Source: Vigna angularis
Lineage: Eukaryota; Streptophyta; Magnoliopsida; Fabales; Fabaceae
DNA length: 64,000 nucleotides
Reading direction: 5' to 3'
NCBI RefSeq assembly: GCF_016808095.1
Contig: NC_068973.1
Location: 30,436,077 to 30,500,076, forward strand
The translations under genes were made by a program, and so were the position numbers. Below the pieces are notes generated by a model, which did no database searches, was not told the DNA's origin, and saw only the letters and a list, made by a program, of their open reading frames with translations. Shown here in pieces: positions 36,901 through 48,968 of the stretch. Position 1 is the first letter of the stretch; every line of letters starts with the position of its first letter.

Positions 36901-39900
36901 TTTTATTATATATTTTATTTGGTACATCAAACATAATATTACAAAAGGGAAGCTTCTTGTGTAATTCATGTATCTAATTAGATTCCTTGAATTTTAAATT
37001 ATGCATGGAAAAAAGAAAGTCTCAGATTTTTCTCTCTTTTTTGTTCAAAGGATTAGTCAAAGAGTTGATGTCGTTTTATTATGAATGTTTGTGATCTGAA
37101 TTGAATAAGATTTCTTCTAACTTAATAAGGTTCCAATGCAAAAGAAAATTAATATTATAATATCGTAGTCAAACTTTAGTTATTATGATTCTTAATTATT
37201 CCATTCAGTAGAAAAGGGAAATAAATATTTTATTGTAACATAACGGTTTGAATGACCCTTAATACAACTAAAATTTTCATATTTAATCAAACAAAAGTTA
37301 GTTTTGTTTCTTTTAATCTAAATTTTAAAAATCATTATTATATTTATTTTCTTGATTTTGTATTTTACTTTCTTTTAATCTCATTTAGCTGAAACAGTAA
37401 AACAAAAATACAGTACTTTTACTATCATATTAAATAAGGATTTATGTAATATACGTATAATATCATCCATAACCACTACATTTATATATTGAGAGAGAAT
37501 ATCAAATAACACTTAGGGTAGAGATTTTATGTAATAGCTAATATCACTTAAATTGAACATATCACAAAGTTTAAGTGTGGAATAAACAATTTTTATTCAT
37601 GTGCATTTCCATCCAAGATATACACAACTTAAGAAATTAACTTGAAATATTATTTAATATGTAAAAAAAGTTAACGTCATTAAATTAAAATAGTTATATT
37701 TATTTTATTTTTAAAATTTAAAAATTAAAGTTTATTAAAATTTAAAACAAAAAAAATCTAATTTTATATTTAAGTTTAAGAATTAAAATCATATTCAATC
37801 ATTTATTATAATAACATAAGCAAAACATACTTATGTAGATTTTTCTACTTCTTATATTTCTCAACAAAATAAAATAATGTGCATAATCATCACAGCAAAC
37901 TTGATTTACGAATAGCACATTGTTTTACACAACAATAGTTTCGAATTGAAAGTCAGAATTTGAGATGAACGAATACTGTGATGACGACAAAACGAACATC
38001 CTAATGACAATGATAATAATAAAAAAAAAAAGAAAATTTTTCCTTCATAATTTAAATTTTTTTAACAAGTGGTGAAACAAACATGAAATGAAATGATGAT
38101 GGTTTTGTTACATACATGTTCCAATCCCATTGAACTAGAGATTTGCCAAAGTTGATTATATATACGCAACACCAACCCATCACGCTCCAGACATAGAATA
38201 ATAATAATAATACCATGTTAAAGAAGTACATTCTGACTTCGAATCTTAAAAAAACACATCTAATCGTAATTTTTATTTAAAATATATATTAAGAAATCAT
38301 TTGCATATTAATGGTAAATATTTTAGAAAATTCTTAATGCAAGAATCATACCATAAAATCTTATGGAAATTATAATGACTCTAATTAACTGACAAAATAA
38401 CTATCTAATTTCATAGTTAATAATATATATATATTTATAATGGTAAATCAAGTTTATTTTTTAAAATATGGAAACACTATATGTTTAGAAAGATTTTATA
38501 TATATACGTATTTACAATCTATCATGACATCTCAAAATATTATATAATGTCTCACTATTATTCGTTTTCCACATTTGTATGATCCTTTGTTCATGTATAA
38601 CATAAAATCATAATAGATGGATATCGTAACATAAAAAAATAAATAAAAGGGTAAGTCAGTGAAAATCAAAACATATTACATATAATATCATTACCATTAT
38701 ATCAAATCAATAATTCTCATCAAGAATCAGATATTTATTATACGACACAATTCTTTTAGTTCAACCCTCATGACTCACTCACATCATAAACATCTAACTC
38801 TACTTTCGAAAGACTCGTTGTTAAATAGACTTAAAGATCCAACACTTGTCATGACTCACTTTTACCTCTTAAGAACTATTGTTATATTTACATAAGGACT
38901 AAAGTTCATCTCAAGCATGACCAAACTCAATGTAGTACTCCCTCGCTAGGAGTCACTACATTCACATCATCCACATAATCACATATCTCGTATCCAAACT
39001 TTAAAATAAATTACAAGAAAAACATTTTCGTCATATTTGCGCCTAGTATGCTACTTTTCTCACCTAATGAATATCAAGAATGAAGCTCTTTGTATTTAAA
39101 ACAAAAGCTTTTGCTCAACAAGACCTTGACTTGCTCATCGAGTGTGTATTGGGAGCAAATTTCTTAAATAACAAACTCACTTTTACCCAACGATCAAAAT
39201 CATCTTGCTCTCTAGATTTTGAACAAAATATTTTCACTAAACGATTCTTTTTTTCTTACCCAACGACCCAAGTCCTTCGAACCAATTTCACTTAGCTTGT
39301 CTAGATGAGGGAATAACCCATCAGCAAAAAGAAAGTCAAGAGCTTTCTAGAAGAAAAAAAATTCTCTTTTGTGTTCAACAACTCTAAGGTCTCACTCAAC
39401 AAAGTTACATGGTTCAAAATCTTGTATGTGTATTAGATTAGCTTATTGAGTCTATCTCAACCATTTAACTTTTTTCTTGTACCAAAATATGTTTATTTCA
39501 ATTAAAATTCTATTAAAATATTACAAATTGACCAATTTGATATCTCATACTCAAATAAAAATATTTAGCCCATCCCATTTTTATCAAATAGTCCAATCAT
39601 AACATAATTACTCACTCCACAAACAAAATTCAATTCTTCATCCATTTATCACAATCTCATCATCCTCATCGCAAATTTGAATCAATAATAAAATGAATTT
39701 TGTACTAGCTTTCCTTACCTAAAATAGTTTTCCTCAAAGCTAAAGTTCTTCAACTCAACAAGTTGAAGTGCTCTCAATTAGAGACATAGAGTAAAGTATC
39801 CAAACAAGAAAAAAAATAGTATAAGGTAAAACAAGTTGAAAGAATAATTTCTCTTAACTAACTTCACTAAAATTGATAACTATAACCTTACTAATAATAT

Positions 39901-41080
39901 TGTAGCGAAGGCTACAATTACTTTAAATGATAGGCTAGAGTTAAAAAATCGTAGTCTATTAAGGTATAATATAAAAGAAACATTTTTTACTACGATTCAA
40001 AACCATAATGTAGATCACTGTAACAATGTAGATCCCTGTGTAACAATGTAGATCACTGAGAAACTCCAAATTCATCACGATTAACTGATCATTATTTCAA
40101 TGACTGGACTACAACATTGAACACAATATGTAAGTTATTTAGAGACTAAAAATAAAAAGATGAGGAAGAAAAACAACAGGGCCACAATTAACCTGAACAC
40201 AACCACTTATGAGTGCTTCCAAACAAAAAGCAAGAAAAAACTTATCTTTTGTGACAGAAGAGGAAAACAATGAATTCTATAGTGATGAGAGACAATAAAA
40301 GTTTTCGCAAATAAGTAAAAAATTAGAAAATAACCAGATAGGTATATGTTACAATTTTATCTGAATATCCTATATTTGACAATATTTTAAAAAAATTAAT
40401 CATGTCATATGTTTCCTTATAATAGTACTTTATCTTAATACATATATTTGTACTAATATAAATTCAAACAAAAAGGAAAATATAGAATAAATATGAACTT
40501 ATTTTGCTTGTATTTTTATCGAGTCTAAATGATCTTCTACTACTAACCTACTATTTCTGAAAAAGATTATGTATAGTAAAAAAAATGGAGAGAATAGAGA
40601 GAATGGAAAGCATAGCCTCTGTGCACGTTTTACATAGATATTACTATATATTACATAATCTTTTAAGAAAATTTAGAAATTTTGCTCCTGCTTGTATAAA
40701 ATCCACATTTGTATTTACATTTTAATGTAGATATAATTTTTATTCTTATAAATTAAGGTTTTGTATATTAATCCAAAATCTAATAGTCTTTTATACTTCA
40801 TCAACACATTCGAATGATTTTTCTTTTTGTTTATAATACTATATACCTATAACCATTACATTAGAAATGAAAATAAGAACTATTGGTTTTATTTGCGGAA
40901 TGGAATAACATTAACTATTGCTGCCACAACGTCATCAACTACACGACTATCTCAATAACTACCCTTTGAGTGAGATAAACGCCATTCAATCAACGCTCAA
41001 AGTCCTCTTTTATTTCAAGCAATCTGTTTAATAAATTAAAAAAAGGGTTAGTAACATTCACACAAATACATCATAGTCAC
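33931..41080. other. Long AT-rich intergenic region
   Basis: About 7 kb without a convincing gene. It contains one SINE-like fragment (35440-35516) and numerous A/T runs. Around 38760-39420 and 39880-40080 the text is less AT-biased and looks like eroded repeats, including three near-repeats of AATGTAGATCACTGTAACA at 40010-40060. The open frames here are short and lack recognisable domains. Confidence 0.55.
35440..35516 (-). repeat. tRNA-derived SINE-like fragment
   Basis: On the minus strand GTAGTAGCTTAGATGGTAAA (A-box-like) is followed about 30 bases later by AGGTTCAAGCCTAG (B-box-like, compare GGTTCGAANCC). The spacing is that of a tRNA-type RNA polymerase III promoter. The acceptor arms do not pair and no anticodon loop is evident, so it is not a tRNA gene. 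A 16-base piece (AAATGTTACAAGGTGT) is repeated just to the right, near 35593. Confidence 0.4.
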
Positions 41081-41530
41081 TGGTACAATAAAGAAAAACG
41101 ACAATGGTTATTTTCGTCTATAAGCAACGGTTTCGCAACTGATGTATATGTAGGCAAGACAAAAAGGGTAGACTTTTTACCTCGATTCTGAAACGAGGCA
41201 AAAAGTGGTAAGATTTTGCCTTAGTTCTTTGGTAACCGAAGCAGTAGAGTTTTTCTTTTTTTTTAATTTTTTTTATTTCTACAGACTTTTCGTCTCGTTT
41301 CCTACTGAACCGAAGCAGTATGTGGAACGTTACTGCCTCAGTTGGTACTTAAACCGAGGCAATAGAGTGTCTTTTATTTTATTTTTTTTTTCGCCAGTCT
41401 TTCTGCCTCGGTTGTGATCTGAATCGATGTCATATAAGGCTTTTTGCCTCAGTTATGGTCATAACCGAAACGTATTCCCCAGTTTTTTTTAAGAACAGAT
41501 TTGTTTTTGCAACATTCCCAACTACAGAAA
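41081..41530. mobile_element. Terminal and subterminal part of a CACTA-like transposon
   Basis: The stretch opens with CACTGGTACAATAAAG, close to the CACTA superfamily terminus. It then has repeated inverted motifs of the form GCCTCGGTT...AACCGAGGC and decayed versions (TGCCTCAGTTGGTACTTAAA, TGCCTCGGTTGTGATC). Arrays of short subterminal repeats are typical of CACTA elements and serve as transposase-binding sites. No opposite end or transposase was found. Confidence 0.5.
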
Positions 41531-42108
41531 CAAATCTGCATATATTTAACAACCGAGAACAATCCAAAAGCATATATTTTTAATAAAAATTATACTAAAA
41601 TATAAATCAAGTTAAAGTAATCATAAATCAACTTCTTAAAAGCATAAGTCAATTCAATATAATCATAAATAATCTTAAAAGCATAACTCAATCCAATGTA
41701 CCACGTTAAAAATACCTATTTTTATTAGTGAGTACGTCTCAATTTCATTCTCACTTTAATATATAATTTACATAAAACTAATAATACACTTACATCCATT
41801 ATTGCTGTAATTAAGTTCATTAATAATTAATTATTGAATACCTCTAAATACGATCCTATTTATATTTTTAGTTTTATACAAAATTATTAACTTTACATTT
41901 TTTACATTCAAATAAAAGGAAAATAAAAATTAATTACTCTTAAACTAAGATTAATTTATGCATAATATAAAAACTCTTAGTTTTCCTAAATTTTTACTTT
42001 CAATTTAATATTTACAATTAGATTACTCTTTAAAGTTTGTACAACTAGTTATGGAAAGGGTAAATTTCGTGGCTTAATTTGATAATCACAAGGTTAAAAA
42101 TTAGATGT
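41531..42108. other. AT-rich spacer
   Basis: No gene or repeat is identified between the CACTA-like end and the LTR retrotransposon. Confidence 0.5.
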
Positions 42109-42716
42109 TGTTTCGGAAGATTTTTTCGGGACCGAGAGACAAACCTTCTGATGTGTCTTCATTGCTTCTGAATGCCTGGGTCGCTTGCCTTCCTTCTGCT
42201 TAGACCGTTCAGCTTCTATAGTCTGACCGCTCGGTTGACTTCCGTCTAGGCCATTCGGTCACGTCAGTCTTGGCCGATCAGTTGCCTTCCTGTTCCAGGG
42301 GGGAGGTACCTGCAAAAGATACTCTGACGCTCAAGTTAGGCGTGAATTTGAAGAACCTTGGTTCTTAGTTGAGTATTTAGTTAAGGGTTATCACTATTGA
42401 ATGTTTGGGTGTCATGAAGTGTGAGTTGAACGTACCTGGCCTGTGGCCCTAGCTCTCTATTTATAAGTTGTCTCATGGATCTTAAGCTGACATAAGTCCA
42501 ATAAAATATTAACAGAATAAAATATAAACAGACTTACCTAAAAATCTGGTTGGTTGTTTATAACCTGCTTATCAATATCTTTAACTAGATATTCTTGATT
42601 ATTTTATCATCCGCTGGATCATTGGCCCAATAATATTGCAACCCAATCTTTGACCTGGGTGGATGGACCGAACGGTGCTTAATGTTAACCGTTCGGTATC
42701 CACTAGGTACGATACA
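42109..42716 (-). repeat. 3' LTR of the retrotransposon
   Basis: Aligns over its length with 45440-46057 (shared landmarks: TATAGTCTGACCGCTCGGTT, GGGGAGGTACCTGCAAAAGA, GAATTTGAAGAACCTTGG). It contains a TATA box in minus orientation at 42458-42465. Confidence 0.85.
42458..42465 (-). promoter_or_regulatory. TATA box in the 3' LTR
   Basis: The minus strand reads TATAAATAGAGAG, a canonical plant TATA box. It is repeated at the same place in the other LTR. Confidence 0.6.
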
Positions 42717-42899
42717 TTATGCCCCTAAGTTCGAGTTAAGCGTTCGGCTTTAGCCGTGGTTAACTATAGGACTTATGAGTTTGAGGAAGGCTGTTTTTAG
42801 TCGTTGCTCGTAGTTGGCGAAACGGTGGAATTTAAAACTTCTCTTTTGATCTTTTCAATAGGTCGAGTGACCATTTTATAAGGCCGAATTAGATTCCAC

Positions 42900-43226
42900 A
42901 AAGAACATTTGTAACCATTCGGCTTTGATGTAGGAGTTTTTCCTAGAGAACGGGTTTTACCGTTCGGCTTTGCACTAGGAGTTCTTGGAGAACTTCCTAG
43001 TGAGAGGGCTTTACCTCTCTACCAAGAGGGATTTACCGCTCGGTCTTTGACTTCAACTTTCTGGCGAGAAGGATTTACGTCTCGCTCTTCGGCATCAACT
43101 TTTTAGTTGACGAGAGGGATTTACCTCTCGGTCTTTGACTTCAGGTTGTTAGCAAGAGGGATTTACCTCTCGACCGAGAGGGATTTACTTCTCGATCTTT
43201 GACTTCAGCGTTTTGGTGGACGATAG
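42900..43226 (-). repeat. Internal tandem array, first part
   Basis: Units such as GAGAGGGATTTACCTCTCG, GTCTTTGACTTCA and TAGGAGTTCTTGGAGAACTT recur with variation. The array resumes at 44398, so the hAT insertion split it. Confidence 0.7.
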
Positions 43227-44397
43227 TAGGGATGACAACGGGTCGGGTCGGGCACGGATAGTGTCTACCCGCAACCTGACCTGCTACGCGCTGGATATCT
43301 GCATAAAAAAATCCGTGGATTTTTTTCAACCCGTGGATATCCTTTGGATACCCGTTTTCAACCCACAAATATTTAAAAACAATATTTTGTGAATTTTTAA
43401 ATAAGGTTTAAATTAAATTACAAGTTAAAGAGAACAATTTAATATATTTGTTACATATTAAAAAGACATAATATAATTTTTAAACAAGTTAAAGAAAACA
43501 AATATTGAACAACTTTTGAAAAAAAAAAGATATGAGGAAGAAACACCCAGTAACTGAAGTCTCAATTTAGTCACAAGATTAACCCACAAATACCTATCAA
43601 TGTATGAAACAAAGAGATAAAGAATTTCCAAGAGAACACAAACAGGAACCCTAAACCCAAATTCTTAAAACGAAAGCAATCACAAAAATTTCCAAACCGC
43701 GATAACCACCAGGGTCTTCAAAAATCCAATCTACATCAATGAACTAAAATCCAAAAAAACTCAAAACACTCATTCGAATCATAACCCCAAAATCGCGTCA
43801 CCAATCAATAGGGAAGAAATTAAGAAACGAACTCCCAAAACGTGAATCAAAACGTACAGAAGAAACCCCTAAAATTAGAAAACAAATAAAACCCTAATTT
43901 CAAATCCCAAATAGAAACAAAACCCCAATAAGAACCAAGAGAGAGGAATAGGGAATTGAGCGTACTCCCTGCGCGAGCTGAACTAGAAGGAAGAAGAAAA
44001 TAGTCCTTCATTAAGAGAGAATTTTCTAATGGGATTCTATGTATATGTTTGATATCTCTATTAGGGTTAGCTCAAAAGTAATGTAACTCCTTTTTTTCTT
44101 TTCTTCATTTAAAAAAAAGGTAATTGAAAGGAATCCTAAGTCATTGTTATTAAAATTTCCCCCTTTTAAGAGTAATAAAAAAATTTAATTTTAAAAAATA
44201 TTAATTAAAATTTTTTTTTCAAGTAACGGGTATCCGCGGGTTGGATAGTATAATACCCGCATCCGACCCGTTTAGAAGCGGATATTAAAATATCTGTTAC
44301 CTGTTACCCATGAGTAATAAATATCCGTGGATAGAAACTATCCGTCGCAGGTTTTATCTGCGAATATCCGCGGGCGCAGATTTTTTTGTCATCCCTA
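43227..44397. mobile_element. Non-autonomous hAT transposon nested in the retrotransposon
   Basis: The 1171-bp element starts TAGGGATGACAACGGG and ends TTTTGTCATCCCTA, giving terminal inverted repeats TAGGGATGACAA, the classic plant hAT terminus. The flanking 8-mers are GACGATAG (43219-43226) and GACGAGAG (44398-44405), an 8-bp target duplication with one mismatch. Both ends carry subterminal CCGTGGATATCC/GGGTATCCGCGGG motifs. The interior has no transposase domain; 43620-43990 reads on the minus strand like a 5' UTR/intron region rich in TTAGGGTT-type text. Confidence 0.85.
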
Positions 44398-44790
44398 GAC
44401 GAGAGGGATTTACCTCTCGATCTTTGAGTTATGAGTTCTTCCTAGTGAACGAGCTTTACCGTTCGTCTTTGACTTAGGAGTTCCTAGAGAACTTCCTAGG
44501 GAGAGGGCTTTTCCATTCTATTTTGAGAGGGCTTTACCTCTCGGCTTTGAGCTAGGAGTTCTTCCTAGTGAACGGGCTTTACCGTTCCACTTTGAGAGGG
44601 CTTTACCTCTCTACTTTGAGTTAGGAGTTGTTCCTAGTGAACAAGCTTTACCGTTCGTCTTTGACCTAGGAGTACTTGGAGAACTTCCTAGGGAAAGGGC
44701 TTTACCTCTCGATTTTGAACTAGGAGTTCTTCCTAGTGAACGAGCTTTACCGTTCTGTTTTGAGATGGCTTTACCTCTCGGCTTTATGAT
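44398..44790 (-). repeat. Internal tandem array, second part
   Basis: The same units as in 42900-43226 (GAACGGGCTTTACCGTTC, GAGAGGGCTTTACCTCTCGG, TAGGAGTTCTTCCTAGTGAA). On the minus strand the array is open and translates to repeated NGKAxSLGxxPSSK / RGKALSLG motifs. Whether this is ever translated is unknown. Confidence 0.7.
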
Positions 44791-45420
44791 TTGCAGGATC
44801 CTATCACCTACACTTAAGAAATATAAAAACTTGAATTTTACATGGTGAAAAAAATAGTAGCCTAACAAACCAATGCATTAATGTCAAAATAGGTGGTTAT
44901 AAGGCCGGACGGCCAAGCAAATAAGACCGTTCAGTCTTTTGTTGAATGTTTGGCGCTCAACGACGAGGAATCTGTATTAAGATGCCTTGAATGAACTGAG
45001 GGTGCTTTATGCTTTGTGACCGAACGGTAGAGAGAGAAAGACCAAGGTCTGCTCGAGCTATACGTTGAGGCCATGGAAGACCGAGCAGTGGAGGCCGAAA
45101 TGTCGAGTACCGTTGAGGCCGAATGGCCTAATAGTTGAGGCCGAATACCTAAGGCCGAATGGCCGAATTCCTATGACATGGTTGAACACTTGATGCCAAA
45201 TTTGGCTAAGTGGTGAGTGCATCATTGGACCCTTAATAAATCTTAAACAATATTATAATATTGAAATATTGAATTAAGATATTTAAATTAAATCATATAA
45301 ATTAAATAATAAAATGAATCTATATCAAAATAATTATCTATAAAGCCGTAGAAGCTTGTTGACGTTGGTCAGACTGCATCCTTGCCCGGTTCCTTGTGGT
45401 TATAAGGGATGCCCCCCGAC

Positions 45421-45437
45421 CCCACGGTGGGCGCCAA
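45421..45437 (-). other. Primer-binding site of the retrotransposon
   Basis: On the minus strand TGGCGCCCACCGTGGGG lies two bases after the LTR end. It starts with TGG, complementary to the CCA end of a tRNA, as expected of a PBS. The priming tRNA was not identified. Confidence 0.65.
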
Positions 45438-45439
45438 AA

Positions 45440-46057
45440 TGTTTCAGTAGATTTTTTCGGGACCAAGAGACCAACCTTTTGATGTGTCTTCCTTGCTTCC
45501 GAATGCCTGGATCGCCTGCCTTCCTTTCACTTAGACTGCTCGACTTCTATAGTCTGACCGCTCGGTTGACTTCCGTCTAGGCCGTTCGGTCACGTCAGTC
45601 TTGGCTGATCGGTTGCCTTCGTGCTCCAGGGGGGAGGTACCTGCAAAAGATACTTCGACGCTCAAGTTAGGCGTGAATTTGAAGAACCTTGGTTCTTAGT
45701 TGAGTATTTAGTGAAGGGTTATCACTATTGAATGTTTGGTGTCATGAAGTGTGAGTTGAACGTACCTGGCCTGTGACCCTAACTCTCTATTTATAAGTTG
45801 TCTCATGGATCTTAAGCTGACATAAGTCCAATAAAATATTAACAGAATAAAATATAAACACTTACCTAAAAATCTGGTTGGTTGTTTATAACCTGCTTAT
45901 CACTATCTTTAACTAGATATTCTTGATTATTTTATCATCCGTTGGATCACTGGCACAATAATAACTTAAGCGTTGGCCAAATTGCGACCCAATCTTTGAC
46001 CTGGGTGGATGGACCAAATGGTGCTAAATGTTAATCGTTCGATATCCACTAGGTACG
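45440..46057 (-). repeat. 5' LTR of the retrotransposon
   Basis: Direct copy of 42109-42716. In minus orientation it lies upstream of the primer-binding site and carries the active-position TATA box at 45788-45795. Confidence 0.85.
45788..45795 (-). promoter_or_regulatory. TATA box in the 5' LTR
   Basis: TATAAATAGAGAG on the minus strand, at the same place as in the partner LTR. It would drive the element's own transcript leftward. Confidence 0.6.
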
Positions 46058-48534
46058 AATGTAAAGTCGTTGTTTCGTAGGGGTAGAAGGAAAATAGCAT
46101 ACTTAATGACTACCAAAAACAAAAACTCCTTTTTCATTTCAAAATTTGCATGCAAATTAGAAACTTTTGATATCAAATTGTATTTTTATTATTGAAACAT
46201 TCATATTTTATATGTCATGTTAGATATTTTAATAGTAATATAATATTAAATAATAAGATTAATTATGTTTTTAGTTTATAATATTATATATAAAATTAGA
46301 ATTCATTTTTATTTCAAGTTTTGATTAATTTTTGTATTTAAATTTTAAAAATAAATTGATATAATCTTTTTAACTTAAGAACTTTAATTTTGTAGTTTCG
46401 TTAAACAGTATTTCAAACTAATATTTAAATTAAAATATATAAAAAAATATAAATAACGTAAACGTTATAAATAAACGTATTTAAAATGTTAATTTTTTTT
46501 TATAAAATTGAGTTAAGAAAATTATATCTATTAATTTATAAAATTTAGAGACCAAAAGTTTATCGAATTTCAATTTCGTAATAATAAAAATTGCTCTATT
46601 TATATGATGTGAAATTTATAACATTGATTAGTTGACATAGAAAGCTGATTTGCTTCATTAATATCCTCAACAAACACACTATTATTGGTTCGTTGGTTGG
46701 AAGTTATACCCTATAATATGAGCCACACCAGCACGTCACTATTGACGAGGATGTAAGAGGACCTATAATATTTGTGCAGTCACATAACTTTCCTATTCAT
46801 ATCTATGTTCTCACCAAAACTTGTCTCTTTAAGTTAGTTTAACTTACCCGAAACACATGCATCACAAAACCACACAACAAATCCACGCACTCCACTTTAT
46901 ACCTTTAAACACTTTTTTAATTAGTCAACTATAACAATCTTTTCACTTTTTATTATTTATTTACTGAATTATTTTGTATATAATAAAGATTAAACACACA
47001 TTTTTTTATTATAGACTGTGAGCGGATGATACCTAAATATTATTTATACCAACTTATCGTATTATTGGCTTACCTAATTACACCTAAAAATTAATCATAT
47101 ATCATATTCGACATTTTCTTCTTCTTTTATTATTCTTTTATTAGTGTGTATGTGTATAATCCGTGTGAAGATTAAGCTGTTATTGTTTTAATAAAAAACT
47201 GGAACACTCTGTTGGCATCATTGACATTGACACTTGGGATCCACCAGAGTATATGTAAGATTATTATATCCACTTGTATGTTTGTGTCCGAAAAAATTCC
47301 TATATTTCAATGTTCTATACCTGGCGATAACAACTTTCATTTTTATTTATATATTATTTTGAATATATATATATATATACCAGTATTCATAATTCCTGTT
47401 TACTTAAATGTAGGGTCGTCATAAAAAAATATAGAGGTCTAAAGCAAATTTACACATATAGTTAAGATCTTACTTTATTTTATTATTAACATAAAAATTA
47501 TTTACCAAATATTTTATATTAAATATTTCTACATTTATTAATCAATTCATAATCATCTTATCTATTTTTTAACATGGTTAATATTAATAAAAAAAATTAA
47601 TTTAAATAAATTACCGTCTGCAACAACAATTAACAATTACAAATGTTTTCATCGATATATTTCAAAAGTTGTTCATGTCTTTGAAAACGAATATAAAATA
47701 TTTTTGGGGTAATTTAATATTTTTAGTAGAGTGTGAATTATTTTGGAATTGAATTTAGGTACAGTGTCAGAACATCTAACAAAATTTATTTATTCTATCA
47801 CAAAATACGATTAATTAATATGATGTTGATGAATAGAGTTTTAAATTAGCATTATAAATACAGATTTTTTGTTAATATTTTTTGAAATGTCTTAGTTATA
47901 ACAAAAAACTGAGATACTTAATATGAGGGGTTATGCCACCCGTTGTTAAGATCTTACCTCTACATTTCTTTTTAATGCAAATGTTTTATAAGACTATATT
48001 TCCATTTTAAAATTATTTTGATATATACCGTATACTAAGTATAAATGTATTATAATAATTATAATATGTAAAAAACAGTGGAAAGATTTTGTTAAATTAT
48101 TGACGAAATTTAACTGCATCATTAGTAAAACAAAATTTACTAAATAAATTTTAAAATTTTAATTATGGATGAAGACATATGTAGATAATGGATTTATCGA
48201 TTAGTTAATTGTTATTACGGATGAAAATATCAATTGATAATGAAACTGTTGGTAAAATTATTTGATAATTGATATTTTTTAAATTTGTATGCAACATTGA
48301 TACTAATTTTTTTATAAAATTTATCAATAATTATATATTTTTTAAATTTGTCAGCTGTCGTCAATTTTTTTTTAATTTATTGGCACTTTTGTCAGTAAAA
48401 TAGATGTTAATTTTATTTGTCAAATTTGATGGAAATTTTGTTATAAATTAACTTAACGTGAATGAGAAGTAGAAGAGAAAAAAAGAGTGAGATGAAAAAG
48501 GATGAGTAGAAGAAAGAAAGATAGAAATGATACT
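46058..48534. other. AT-rich intergenic DNA
   Basis: No gene is identified. 48100-48420 has repeated text around TTATTGACGAAATTTAAC / TTTGTCAGTAAAATAG that may be an eroded inverted-repeat transposon, but I could not pair the ends. Confidence 0.45.
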
Positions 48535-48618
48535 GAAAACAATGAAGACAATCACCACAGTAACAGAGGTCACGATGAAAACAATGAAGAAAATCACCAT
48601 AGTAATAGAAGCCACGAT
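48535..48618. repeat. 42-bp tandem repeat, two units
   Basis: The unit GAAAACAATGAAGACAATCA... is repeated once with a period of exactly 42 bases (48535-48576, 48577-48618). The period is a multiple of three, so the open frame across it is a by-product of the repeat. Confidence 0.75.
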
Positions 48619-48649
48619 GACAATAATAGAACTGAAAGTAACAATGAAA

Positions 48650-48760
48650 CACTATTATAAAAATAACTTCTAACGTTACACATTCAACATCCAACAACTA
48701 AATAACTAATTTTATAAATGATTGATGACATTGTAAATAAATACAATAAAACAAGGAAAA
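48650..48760 (+). mobile_element. Decayed end of the same CACTA family as 56759-57568
   Basis: CACTATTATAAAAATAAC and the following 90 bases line up base for base with the left end of the intact element at 56759, for example TAACGTTACACATTCAAC against TAACGTCACGCGTTCAAC. Most differences are C-to-T or G-to-A. No partner end is visible, so this is a fragment. Confidence 0.65.
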
Positions 48761-48928
48761 TAAAAAAAAATATTGTGATATTTGCTAACAGATAATTACT
48801 AATTATCATAATGTTAATAATTTCTTATGAATTTATATTTTAGTGATGCATATTTTTAGTCATTGATAAATCTATCAATAGTTTTGATTTGTCCATAACT
48901 TTTAGGGATTACTAATAGATTTTATTCA

Positions 48929-48931
<3 letters not shown>

Positions 48932-48965
<34 letters not shown>
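48932..48965. repeat. (TA)n tract, left flank of the inverted-repeat element
   Basis: TA run of about 34 bases ending directly at the element's left terminus. Confidence 0.95.

Positions 48966-48968
<3 letters not shown>

Larger units (their letters stand above)
42109..46057 (-). mobile_element. LTR retrotransposon without recognisable gag-pol, minus strand
   Basis: Two direct copies of about 610 bp (42109-42716 and 45440-46057) frame the element. On the minus strand the right-hand LTR ends in ...GAAACA and is followed at once by TTTTGGCGCCCACCGTGGGG, the form of a plant Ty3/gypsy primer-binding site, which fixes the orientation. The interior, once the nested hAT element is removed, is about 1.55 kb and consists largely of a tandem array; no gag, protease, reverse transcriptase or integrase motif is seen. 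It is a non-autonomous element, dependent on a partner for movement. The two LTRs differ at many sites, so it is not recent. A short flank match (ATGT) is suggestive of a target duplication but not decisive. Confidence 0.8.

Noticed and set aside
45356..45580. 74-codon plus-strand Cys/Pro-rich frame
   Set aside because: It spans the primer-binding site and the edge of an LTR on the opposite strand, so it is a chance frame.
48413..48697. 94-codon minus-strand frame rich in Tyr, Cys and Phe
   Set aside because: It is produced by a 42-bp tandem repeat (a multiple of three) and AT-rich flanks; no gene evidence.
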